64,000 nucleotides of DNA from Pseudonocardia kunmingensis. GTDB taxonomy: Bacteria > Actinomycetota > Actinomycetes > Mycobacteriales > Pseudonocardiaceae. The DNA lies in contig NZ_VFPA01000002.1 of the NCBI RefSeq assembly GCF_006716445.1, forward strand, positions 1,302,001 through 1,366,000, read 5' to 3'. Under the pieces are notes generated by a model. The model did no database searches. It was not told the DNA's origin and saw only the letters and a list, made by a program, of their open reading frames with translations. The translations under genes and the position numbers were made by a program. This document shows positions 1 to 7,420 of the stretch, piece by piece (position 1 is the stretch's first letter; each line of letters begins with the position of its first letter).

Positions 1-618
1 GATCCGTACGCCCAGCTCAAGGAATCGATCTACCTGGGTGATCTCCAGCCCGGCGAGCACCTCGTCGAGACCTCGCTCGCCCAGACCTTCCGGGTCAGTC
101 GCACCCCGATCCGGCAGGCCCTCACCCGGCTCGAGCAGGACGGCCTCGTGCTCCGCACGGCATCGGGGCTCGTCGTCCGGGACCGTACGCCCGGCGAGGT
201 GCTCGACATCTACGAGGTGCGCATCCTGCTCGAGGCGCAGTGCGGTCGCACCGCGGCCGAGCGCCGTACCAACAACGACATCATCGCTCTGCACCAGGCG
301 CACCGGCGCTACGTGAACGCCACCGATCTCGACGCCCGCGGCCGGGTCGGCGCCAACCGGAACTTCCACAGCATCGTCTGGCAGTCCACCCACCAACTCG
401 CGCTCATCGATCTGCTCCAGCGGGTCGAGGTGCAGCTCGGTCGCTTCCCGCTCACCACGCTCTCCTACGAGGGGCGTTGGGAGGAGACGGTGGAGCAGCA
501 CGCCGAGCTCGTCGCCGCCATCGAGGCGCGCGACGGCGACCGTGCCGCCGAGGTGGCGGGCCGGCACTTCAGCGAGGCGCGCGACATCCGCCTGAAGCTC
601 TGGGAGAACGAGGACTGA
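1..618 (+). CDS. GntR-family (FCD/FadR subfamily) transcriptional regulator, 5'-truncated by window edge
   Basis: The reading frame is open from base 1 to TGA at 616-618 (205 residues seen), so the true start is outside the window. The first 60 residues are the second half of a GntR winged helix, with the recognition-helix pattern S-R-T-P-I-R-Q-A. The rest matches the all-helical FCD ligand-binding domain, with scattered His residues (NRNFH, EQHAEL, GRHF) of the kind that bind a metal and a carboxylate effector. It precedes the ThDP enzyme/ALDH pair on the same strand, but a strong hairpin separates them, so it may regulate them rather than share their transcript. The ligand is unknown; FCD regulators usually sense small organic acids. 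Confidence 0.9.
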   Translation, partial: DPYAQLKESIYLGDLQPGEHLVETSLAQTFRVSRTPIRQALTRLEQDGLVLRTASGLVVRDRTPGEVLDIYEVRILLEAQCGRTAAERRTNNDIIALHQAHRRYVNATDLDARGRVGANRNFHSIVWQSTHQLALIDLLQRVEVQLGRFPLTTLSYEGRWEETVEQHAELVAAIEARDGDRAAEVAGRHFSEARDIRLKLWENED

Positions 619-629
619 GGTCCCGCCCC

Positions 630-656
630 CCGCCGACCGGCGCCGCCGGTCGGCGG
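630..656 (+). terminator. Strong GC hairpin downstream of the GntR gene
   Basis: A perfect 12-bp stem (CCGCCGACCGGC at 630-641 pairing with 645-656) has a GCC loop and starts 11 bases after the GntR stop codon. No T-tract follows, which is common for actinobacterial terminators. It probably separates regulator transcription from the downstream ThDP gene. Confidence 0.7.
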
Positions 657-720
657 CATCGTCATGCCCGTTCCCGCCAGTCGTCGGGTCGACGTGTCCC
701 GCACCGCGGCATCCGACCGT

Positions 721-740
721 GTGCAGATGTATACCGAGCT
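721..740 (+). promoter_or_regulatory. Candidate GntR operator (TGTATAC core) upstream of the ThDP enzyme gene
   Basis: An AT-rich core TGTATAC at 728-734 stands out in the GC-rich leader, about 100 bases before the ThDP enzyme start. The same core occurs as a perfect palindrome, GTGTATACAC, at 17630-17639, in another divergent promoter of this region. FadR-type GntR proteins commonly bind such sites. A short 9-bp tandem (GACGTCGGC) at about 788-808 lies nearer the start and has no evident function. Confidence 0.35.
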
Positions 741-833
741 GTTAGGCTCCCTCCGCCACGCCGCCGAACGCGGGCGGATCGAAAACGACGACGTCGGCGA
801 CGTCGGCGACGACGTTTGGTGAGGTGGATGCCC

Positions 834-2447
834 GTGAGCCGGACCGTTGCGGCGGTGGTCGCCGAGTACCTGGCCGAGGCCGGGGTCTCGCACGTGTTCA
901 CCTATCCCGGCGACCCGACGGTGGAGTTCCTCGAGGCGCTGCGCCTGCAGGGCACCGAGATCGTGCTGGGGCGCCGCGAGGGGACCGCCGCGTTCATGGC
1001 CGAGGGCATGGCGCAGGCCACCGGCAACCTCGGCGTGTGCGTGTCCACGCTCGGCCCGGGCTCGACGGCGCTGGTCAACGGGGTCGCGGCCGCCCAGTGG
1101 GACCGCGTGCCGATGCTGGCGATCTCCGGTCAGATCGAGGCGGCCCGCGAGCAGTTCTTCACCCACCAGGTCGTGGACCACGGACGGCTGTTCGGCCCGA
1201 TCACCAAGTGGGCGGGGAGGCTGGAGACCGCGGCCGTGGGGCCCACGCTGCGCAAGGCGATGCGCACGGCGGTCGCCGAGCGCCCGGGCGCCGTGCACCT
1301 CACCGTCGGCGGGGACGTCTTCAAGGCCCAGGCCCCGGACGAACCGGTGGCGCTGCCCCCGCTGGAAGCGCGCTCCCTGGGCGTCCAGGTGCACGGGCAC
1401 GGCGGCGACACGCCCGACCCGGTGGCCCGCCTGGCCCGCAGCCGCAGGCCGGTGATCCTCGCCGGGATCGGCGCCGTGCGGGGCGAGGCGACCAAGGAGC
1501 TCGTCGCCCTCGCGGAGACCGTCGGCGCCCCGGTCGTCGTGTCGCCGATGGCGAAGGGCGTGGTGCCCGAGGACCACCCGTACTTCGCGGGCGTGCTCGA
1601 CATGGCCTGCAACACGGTCATGTGGGACCTGCTCGCCGCGAGCGACCTCGTCGTGGCCGTGGGCTTCGACGCCGTCGAGCTGATCAAGCCGTGGTTGCTG
1701 GCCGTGCCGGTGCTGCACGTCGACGCCGTGCCCAACACCGACCAGGTCTACCAGGCCGAGGTCGAGCTCGTCGGTGGCGTCGCGGACGTCCTGCGGTGGA
1801 TGGCCGACGAGTGGCGCGGCGAGCCGCGCACCGATCCCGGCGACGTCGCGGCGCACCGCGCCCGCCTGCGCGAGGTCTACTACTCCGGCCGCGTGGCCGA
1901 CCGCCTCAACCCCACCGACGTCCTCGACGTCGTGCGCGGCGCGATGAACCACGACGCCGTCGTCGCGTGCGACGTCGGCTCGCACAAGCTGCTCGTCGGG
2001 CAGGGCTGGACCACGCCGGCGCCGCGGGGCGTGCTCATGTCCAACGGGCTGTCGTCGATGGGGTTCGGCGTTCCCGCGGCCATCGCGGCCAAGCTGGCCT
2101 TCCCGGACCGGCCCGTCGCCGGGCTCGTCGGGGACGGCGGGTTCGCGATGGCGGCGACCGAGATGCGGCTGGCGGCGAGCGTCGGCGCGAACCTCGCGGT
2201 GGTCGTGTTCGTCGACGAGAGCCTCAACCGCATCGAGCTCAAGCAGGCGGTGGCCGGCTACCCGAGCACGGCCACCCGGATCGAGGCGACCGACCTGGTG
2301 AAGCTCGCGGAGTCGATGGACTGCGACGGCGTCCGGGTCACGTCGGTCGCCGAGCTCGAGCGCGCCACCGCGGGCGTCAACGACCTCACCCGGCCACTCG
2401 TCATCGAAGCCGTCATCGACCCCGCCCAGTACGAGGCCCAGTTCTGA
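834..2447 (+). CDS. Thiamine-diphosphate-dependent enzyme, acetolactate-synthase/2-oxoacid-decarboxylase-like
   Basis: This 537-residue protein has the full three-domain layout of the family: N-terminal pyrimidine-binding domain (about 1-165), a central domain (about 180-310) and a C-terminal PP domain (about 350-530). Glu49 in the REGTAAFMAEG segment is the cofactor-activating glutamate, and Gly433-Asp434-Gly435 opens the Mg/ThDP motif; the usual closing Asn pair is replaced by an E-S-L-N segment. GTG at 834 is chosen because GAGGTGG ends 6 bases before it; an in-frame ATG at 828 is possible but touches that motif. It overlaps the aldehyde dehydrogenase gene by 1 base (TGATG). The pairing suggests decarboxylation of a 2-oxo acid to an aldehyde that the neighbour oxidises; a carboligase role cannot be excluded. 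Confidence 0.85.
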   Translation: MSRTVAAVVAEYLAEAGVSHVFTYPGDPTVEFLEALRLQGTEIVLGRREGTAAFMAEGMAQATGNLGVCVSTLGPGSTALVNGVAAAQWDRVPMLAISGQIEAAREQFFTHQVVDHGRLFGPITKWAGRLETAAVGPTLRKAMRTAVAERPGAVHLTVGGDVFKAQAPDEPVALPPLEARSLGVQVHGHGGDTPDPVARLARSRRPVILAGIGAVRGEATKELVALAETVGAPVVVSPMAKGVVPEDHPYFAGVLDMACNTVMWDLLAASDLVVAVGFDAVELIKPWLLAVPVLHVDAVPNTDQVYQAEVELVGGVADVLRWMADEWRGEPRTDPGDVAAHRARLREVYYSGRVADRLNPTDVLDVVRGAMNHDAVVACDVGSHKLLVGQGWTTPAPRGVLMSNGLSSMGFGVPAAIAAKLAFPDRPVAGLVGDGGFAMAATEMRLAASVGANLAVVVFVDESLNRIELKQAVAGYPSTATRIEATDLVKLAESMDCDGVRVTSVAELERATAGVNDLTRPLVIEAVIDPAQYEAQF

Positions 2448-3880
2448 TGCCCCTTCCCACGCAGGCACTCCTGTTCTCCGACGGCGCGTGGCGCGAGGGC
2501 GCGAGCACCCAGCCGCTGCACGACAAGTTCGACGGCGCGGAGCTGGCGCAGGTCCACGTCCCGGACCGCGCGCAGGTCGACCGGGCCGTGCGGGCGGTCG
2601 CGGCGGCACAGGCGACCGCGCGGCAGACCGGATACGAGCGGGGCGCGGTCCTGATGGCCGCCTCGGCGCTGATGCGGGAGCGGCGCGACCGGTTCGTCGA
2701 CGCGGTGGTGGCCGACACCGGCTTCACCCTCACCGACGCCGGGCGCGAGGTCGACCGCGCCACCGAGACGTTGCAGCTGTGCGGTGAGGAGGCCAAGCGC
2801 GTGGCCGGGCGCATGGTGCCCGTCGAGGGCGGGCCCGGCGTCCGCGGCCGGATCGGGTTCACCCTGCGCAAGCCGCTCGGCGTGGTCTGCGCGATCACGC
2901 CGTTCAACGCGCCGGTCAACACGGTGTGCCACAAGGTCGGCCCCGCCCTCGCCGCGGGCAACGGGGTGGTCCTCAAGCCGGCGCCGGAGACACCGCTGAC
3001 GGCCGTGCTGCTGGTGGAGCTGCTGCTCGACGCCGGCGTGCCGGAAGGGCTGCTCGCGCTACTGCCCGGCGGCGCCGAGGTGGGGCAGGCGCTGCTCGAG
3101 CACCCGGTACCCGCCTTCTACGCCTTCACCGGCAGCACGCGGGTCGGCGAGCACATCGCCCGCACCGTCGGCATCCGCCGCACCCAGCTGGAGCTGGGCA
3201 GCCTCGCGAGCACGATCGTCTGCGCGGACGCGGCGCTGGAGGCCGCGGCAGGGCTGTGCGTCAACGCCGCCTTCCGCAAGGCCGGTCAGGTGTGCACCTC
3301 CGTGCAGCGGCTCTACGTGCAGCGCGAGGTTATGGCGGAGTTCGGCGCGCTCGTGGCCCGCGGGGTCGCGGACCGGGTCGTGGGCGACCCGCGCCTGCCC
3401 GAGACGTTCGTCGGGCCCGTGATCTCGGCCGAGGCGGCGGACCGCATCGAGTCCTGGGTGACCGAGGCCGTCGAGGGCGGCGCCGAGCTCGTCCACGGGG
3501 GCGCGCGCGAGGGCTCGGTGATCACGCCGACGATCCTGGGCGACGTCTCGCGCGACATGACGGTGATGACGAACGAGGTCTTCGGCCCGGTGGTCGTCCT
3601 GCGCCCGTTCGACACCCTGGCCGACGCGGTCGCCGAGGCGAACGACACGCCCTTCGGCCTCGCCGCGGGCGTCTTCACCGCCGACCTCGACAGCGCCCTC
3701 ACGGCCGCCCAGCAGCTGCGGGTGGGCACGGTGCACATCAACGAGACCTCGAGCAGCCGGGTGGACCTCATGCCGTTCGGCGGGGTCAAGGCCAGCGGCA
3801 CCGGCGTGGAGGGTCCGCGCTACGCCATCGAGGAGATGACCGAGGAGACGCTGGTGACCGTGGGCCCGGCCCGGCCCTGA
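2447..3880 (+). CDS. NAD(P)-dependent aldehyde dehydrogenase
   Basis: This ALDH-superfamily protein has 477 residues, the normal length. Visible catalytic features are the Asn in TPFNAPVN, general-base Glu249 in ELGSLAS, nucleophile Cys283 in GQVCTS (34 residues later, as in the family) and the NEVFGPV motif. ELGS in place of ELGG is also seen in phosphonoacetaldehyde- and sulfoacetaldehyde-type dehydrogenases, so a small acidic aldehyde is plausible. ATG 2447 overlaps the ThDP enzyme stop codon, which indicates coupled translation and a shared pathway: 2-oxo acid to aldehyde to carboxylic acid. The exact substrate is unknown. Confidence 0.92.
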   Translation: MPLPTQALLFSDGAWREGASTQPLHDKFDGAELAQVHVPDRAQVDRAVRAVAAAQATARQTGYERGAVLMAASALMRERRDRFVDAVVADTGFTLTDAGREVDRATETLQLCGEEAKRVAGRMVPVEGGPGVRGRIGFTLRKPLGVVCAITPFNAPVNTVCHKVGPALAAGNGVVLKPAPETPLTAVLLVELLLDAGVPEGLLALLPGGAEVGQALLEHPVPAFYAFTGSTRVGEHIARTVGIRRTQLELGSLASTIVCADAALEAAAGLCVNAAFRKAGQVCTSVQRLYVQREVMAEFGALVARGVADRVVGDPRLPETFVGPVISAEAADRIESWVTEAVEGGAELVHGGAREGSVITPTILGDVSRDMTVMTNEVFGPVVVLRPFDTLADAVAEANDTPFGLAAGVFTADLDSALTAAQQLRVGTVHINETSSSRVDLMPFGGVKASGTGVEGPRYAIEEMTEETLVTVGPARP

Positions 3881-3900
3881 CGCAGGAGGAGCGGAGCGGG

Positions 3901-4686
3901 TCAGTCGCCGCGCGGCTCCAGGTGCCGCGGCGGCGGACCGGCGTAGGCGGCGAGCTGGTCGCGCGGCACCGGGCCCTTGTTGCGGGCCCCGGAGCCGGAT
4001 TCCTCCCACGCGTGGGCCAGCGCGCCCACGGCGCGGGACAGGACGAACAGTCCGCGTCCGAGGGCGGGAGCGAACCCGAGCTCGGCGTAGATGATCGCCG
4101 TGGCGCCGTCGATGTTCATCGGCACCGCCCGCTCCCGGCCCTCGGACAGCTGCCGCTCGATCTCGAGCGCGACCTCCAGGTGCCGCCCCGCGACGACGCC
4201 GTCGGCGACGGCCCGGGTCACCGCGCCCACGAGCGGGTCCCGTCGGGGGTCGCGGGGGTGGAACCGGTGCCCGAAGCCGGGGACGTAGCGCAACCGGCGG
4301 CGCACGTCCGCGACGGCGGACGGGAGGTCGTCGGCATCCGCCAGCCCGGCGAGGATCTCCATGAGCTGCTCGCCCGCGCCGCCGTGCACGTCGCCGAGCA
4401 CGTTGATCGCGGACGCCATCGCGTTGTTGACGCCGACGCCGCACGTCATCGCCATGCGGGCGATCGCGATCGAGGGCGCCTGCGGTCCGTGGTCGGCCCC
4501 CGCGACGAGCGCGCGCTCCAGCAACCGCGCCTGGGCGGGGGAAGGCAGCTCGCCGCGCAGCAGCAGCCAGATCGTCGACGCGAACGACGCCCCGTCGATG
4601 ACCTCTTCGACCGGGTAGCCGCGGTACCGGATGCTCCCCGGCTCGATGTCGCTGACGGCGGTCGTCCACCACGTCGAGCGCTCCAC
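3901..4686 (-). CDS. Short citrate-synthase-fold protein, citryl-CoA-lyase-like
   Basis: At 261 residues this is about 100-150 shorter than citrate synthases and matches the short citryl-CoA lyase group. The citrate synthase catalytic triad is intact: His101 in DVHGGAGE, His140 in VPGFGHRF and Asp193 in MNIDGA. The expected reaction is a retro-Claisen cleavage or condensation of a (branched) polycarboxyl-CoA giving acetyl-CoA or another acyl-CoA plus a 2-oxo acid. GTG 4686 overlaps the CaiB stop codon by one base (TAGTG). The gene pair CoA-transferase plus lyase suggests that an imported acid is first made into a CoA ester and then cleaved. The true substrate (citryl-, methylcitryl- or another CoA ester) cannot be told. 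Confidence 0.8.
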   Translation of the reverse strand: MERSTWWTTAVSDIEPGSIRYRGYPVEEVIDGASFASTIWLLLRGELPSPAQARLLERALVAGADHGPQAPSIAIARMAMTCGVGVNNAMASAINVLGDVHGGAGEQLMEILAGLADADDLPSAVADVRRRLRYVPGFGHRFHPRDPRRDPLVGAVTRAVADGVVAGRHLEVALEIERQLSEGRERAVPMNIDGATAIIYAELGFAPALGRGLFVLSRAVGALAHAWEESGSGARNKGPVPRDQLAAYAGPPPRHLEPRGD

Positions 4687-5918
4687 TACACCGCACCCCC
4701 TGCCGTGACGAGGGCATCGATCTCCGCACGCGTCCAGCCGAGCTCGGCGAGGATCTCGCGCGTGTGCTCCCCGAGACGCGGGGGAGAGGTGGTGGGTCGC
4801 ACCGGCGCGCCGTCCACCTGCACCGGACCGCCGAGCACCCGAACGCTGGTCCGCCCCGCGACCGGCAGCGGCAGCTCGGCCACCAGTCCCCGCGCCGCCA
4901 GCTGCGGGGACTCCAGCGCCTGCGCGAGGGTCGCCACCGGCGCGGCGGGCACCCCGGCCGCGGTCAGCAGCGGATCCCACTCCGCCGCCGACCGGCCCGA
5001 CAGGGTCTGCTCCAGCTCGGCCTTGAGCGCGACGCGGTGCTGCTTGCGCTGCTCCCGGGTGGCGAACCGCGCGTCGGCCAGGAGATCGGGCCGTTCCAGG
5101 ACGGCGCACAGCGCTTCGTACTGCTCCTGCTTGTTCGCGGCGATGTTGAGGTGCCCGTCGGCGGTGGTGAACGTGCCCGACGGCGCCGCGGTGCGGTTCT
5201 CGTTGCCCATCGCGACCGGCTCCTGGCCGGCGACGAGCCGGTCGGAGACCACCCAGCCCATCGCCGTCAGACCGGCCTCGAGCATCGACACGTCGAGGTG
5301 GGCACCCTCACCGGTCCGGTGCCGGCGCACGAGCGCGGCCGCGATGCTCATGGCGGCCGCGAGGCCACCGAGCGTGTCGCACACGGGCGCGCCGACGCGC
5401 AGCGGGGCCGTCTCCGGCGTGCCCGTGACGGACATGAGCCCCGAGAGTCCCTGGACGATCTGGTCGTAGGCGGGCCTGCCGCGCATCGGACCGGTCTGCC
5501 CGAACCCGGAGATCGCGCAGTAGACGAGCGACGGGTTGATCTCCCGCAGCTGCTCCCAGCCCAACCCCAGGCGCTGCATGACGCCCGGCCGGAAGTTCTC
5601 CACGACGACCGCGCTGCCCGCGACGAGGCTGCAGAAGGCCGCCTTGCCCCGTTCGTCCTTGAGGTCGAGCGCGATCGAGCGCTTCGCGGCGTTCTGGGCG
5701 AGGAACGAGGCCCCCATGTCCGCGTCGCTGAGCTCGGGGGAGGCGCCGAGCCTGCGGGCCAGGTCCCCGCCGTGCGGCGTCTCGACCTTGATGACGTCGG
5801 CTCCCATGAGGGCCAGCTGGTAGGCGGCGTACGGCCCGGCGAGGACGTTGGTCAGGTCCAGCACGCGCAGGCCCTCGAGGAGCCCGGCGCGCGGGGTCGA
5901 GGTCGGGTTCGGTGTCAC
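4686..5918 (-). CDS. CaiB/BaiF-family (class III) CoA-transferase
   Basis: The 410-residue protein shows the class III CoA-transferase signature throughout: an N-terminal VLDLTNVLAGPYA segment, ADVIKVETP, VENFRPGVMQRLGL, and the catalytic aspartate Asp152 in RPAYDQIVQGLSG. Such enzymes move CoA between carboxylates (succinyl-CoA or acetyl-CoA donors) through an aspartyl-CoA anhydride intermediate. GTG 5918 overlaps the IclR stop codon by four bases (GTGA), and the citryl-CoA-lyase-like gene follows with a one-base overlap, so IclR, CoA-transferase and lyase form one transcript. The role inferred is activation of the substrate imported by the divergent TctABC system. Confidence 0.92.
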   Translation of the reverse strand: MTPNPTSTPRAGLLEGLRVLDLTNVLAGPYAAYQLALMGADVIKVETPHGGDLARRLGASPELSDADMGASFLAQNAAKRSIALDLKDERGKAAFCSLVAGSAVVVENFRPGVMQRLGLGWEQLREINPSLVYCAISGFGQTGPMRGRPAYDQIVQGLSGLMSVTGTPETAPLRVGAPVCDTLGGLAAAMSIAAALVRRHRTGEGAHLDVSMLEAGLTAMGWVVSDRLVAGQEPVAMGNENRTAAPSGTFTTADGHLNIAANKQEQYEALCAVLERPDLLADARFATREQRKQHRVALKAELEQTLSGRSAAEWDPLLTAAGVPAAPVATLAQALESPQLAARGLVAELPLPVAGRTSVRVLGGPVQVDGAPVRPTTSPPRLGEHTREILAELGWTRAEIDALVTAGGAV

Positions 5919-6661
5919 AGCAGCCCTTCGACGTTTCCCATGCCCGCCTCGGAGACGGCGTGTGCGGCCTCGTGCAGGCCGGCGAGGCCCGCCTCGAGAC
6001 GTCGACCGGTGAACCGCGAGCTCGGCCCGGACATCGACAGGGCGGCGATCACCCGCCCGCCGCGCCGCGAGTGCACGGCGACGGCCGCGGCCGCGGCGCC
6101 GATCTCCCGGTCGCCGTCGCTGATCGCGTAGCCGTCCCGCCCGGCGCCTGCCACGCGCTCCCGCAGCCGTGCGGCATCCAGTTCCGGATCGGCCGCGACG
6201 AGCCGGTCGACGACGTCCGGGACCGCGGCGAGGAGCACGTACGACGCGGCCCCGGCCGTCAGCGGCATCGGCCTGCCCACCTCGACGACGTTGCGCACCG
6301 TCGCGGTGCCCTCCTCCTGGGCGATCGAGACCCGCGTGAGGTCCTGGCGGACGTAGACGTTGACCGTCTCGCCGTGGCGGTGGACGAGCTCGCGCATCAC
6401 CTCGGTGGTGTGCTCGTCGACCCGCCACAGCGCGGCTGACAGCCGGACCCAGCCGAGCAGGGTCGCGCCGACCGTGTAGTGACCGTCCTGGGCGCTCGCG
6501 ACGACGCCGCGCTCGACGAGGTCGGCGAGCAGCCGCACGACGGTGGTCTTCGGCAGGCCGGTGCGCTCGGCGATCTCCTTCAGCCGCAGGCGGGGTCTGC
6601 GGTGGTCGAAGAGCTCGAGCAGGTCGAAGGCGCGCGCGACCGACCTCACCCGGGGTTCCAC
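5915..6661 (-). CDS. IclR-family transcriptional regulator
   Basis: This 248-residue protein has an N-terminal winged helix (SVARAFDLLELF, then LPKTTVVRLLADLVERG as recognition region) and a C-terminal IclR effector domain (RQDLTRVSIAQEEG, PLTAGAASYVLLAA). GTG 6661 gives the normal family length; the open frame extends further upstream without family resemblance. It is the first gene of a three-gene minus-strand unit with the CoA-transferase and lyase and is divergent from tctBAC across about 210 bases. That arrangement is typical of a local regulator controlling both units in response to a pathway acid. Confidence 0.9.
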   Translation of the reverse strand: MEPRVRSVARAFDLLELFDHRRPRLRLKEIAERTGLPKTTVVRLLADLVERGVVASAQDGHYTVGATLLGWVRLSAALWRVDEHTTEVMRELVHRHGETVNVYVRQDLTRVSIAQEEGTATVRNVVEVGRPMPLTAGAASYVLLAAVPDVVDRLVAADPELDAARLRERVAGAGRDGYAISDGDREIGAAAAAVAVHSRRGGRVIAALSMSGPSSRFTGRRLEAGLAGLHEAAHAVSEAGMGNVEGLL

Positions 6662-6874
6662 GGCGGCAGTGAACCACACAATGGTTCGACGAGACCACCA
6701 AGCGGTCCGATATCCGGGAACCCCACATTGCGGACGCCTGTGGTTGACCGCGCCTGGACACCGTGCAAGCATCTGGCATCCTGTTGTACACAGCTGGCTA
6801 CACGTGTCCGCAACGACCTCGACGTGGCACGTCACCAGCGCACGGACCGCTCAGCGATGAGCAGGAGGTGGCGC
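6662..6874. promoter_or_regulatory. Divergent IclR/tctB control region
   Basis: This spacer must hold promoters for the IclR unit and the tct operon. On the plus strand a TTGACC at 6744-6749 followed 17 bases later by AAGCAT (6767-6772) is a possible weak -35/-10 pair. AT-rich elements around 6782-6792 (TGTTGTACACA) are candidates for regulator binding. An AGGAGG at 6863-6868 lies six bases before ATG 6875 and fixes the tctB start over ATG 6857. Confidence 0.4.
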
Positions 6875-7417
6875 ATGGAACGCGTGCGTACCGGCCCGAC
6901 GGCCGGCGAGGCGCCCGCGCCGCCCCCGGCCGGCGCGCCGGCGATCGGGTCGCGCGTCGCGGAGCTCGTCGCGGCCGCCGTCGTCCTGGTGCTCGGGCTC
7001 GGCGCGTTCGCCGGCTCGCTCGCACTGGGCTACTGGAATCGGGGGCCCGGTCCGGGGTTCTTCCCGCTGTGGCTCGGGGTGCTCCTCGCACTGCTCGCCG
7101 TGATCTGGGCGGTGCAGGCCGCGCGCGGCAGGAACATCCACGCCGCCGAGCCCGTGCCGCCCGGTGGTCGCCTCGCGGTCACGCTCGTCCTCGCTGCGCT
7201 GCTCGCCGCGATCCTGCTGCTCGACGTGGTCGGCTACCAGCTCGCCATCACCGCGCTCGTGCTGTTCCTGCTGCTCGTGGTCGGGCGCAGGCGCTGGCTC
7301 GAGTCGGTCGTGGTGGCGCTCGTGGGCGGGTTCGGCATCTACGCGGTGTTCGCCAACGTCCTGCAGGTCTACCTGCCGACCGCGTCGGTGCCGCTCCTGG
7401 CGCAGTGGGGGCTGTGA
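6875..7417 (+). CDS. tctB: Tripartite tricarboxylate transporter, small membrane subunit TctB
   Basis: This is a 180-residue protein with a roughly 30-residue Pro/Ala-rich cytoplasmic head and four hydrophobic spans (about 32-50, 62-78, 94-111 and 117-133, plus a re-entrant terminal stretch near 145-165), as expected for the poorly conserved small subunit of TTT carriers. The segment GYWNRGPGPGFFPLW between the first two spans is characteristic of TctB. It precedes tctA with a three-base gap and tctC follows, so all three parts of one secondary, binding-protein-dependent carboxylate importer are present. Substrates of TTT systems include citrate and other di/tricarboxylates and aromatic acids. 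Confidence 0.93.
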   Translation: MERVRTGPTAGEAPAPPPAGAPAIGSRVAELVAAAVVLVLGLGAFAGSLALGYWNRGPGPGFFPLWLGVLLALLAVIWAVQAARGRNIHAAEPVPPGGRLAVTLVLAALLAAILLLDVVGYQLAITALVLFLLLVVGRRRWLESVVVALVGGFGIYAVFANVLQVYLPTASVPLLAQWGL

Positions 7418-7420
7418 GAA

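Noticed and set aside
38..316. Ser/Arg-rich frame overlapping the GntR fragment
   Set aside because: Out of frame with the conserved GntR/FCD sequence that is open from base 1.
785..818. Short tandem GACGTCGGC repeats before the ThDP gene
   Set aside because: Only two copies of 9 bases; too short for a CRISPR, minisatellite or clear operator.
465..2609. Long minus-strand open frame across the ThDP enzyme gene
   Set aside because: Arg/Gly/His-rich and without family resemblance; a GC-rich shadow of the real gene on the plus strand.
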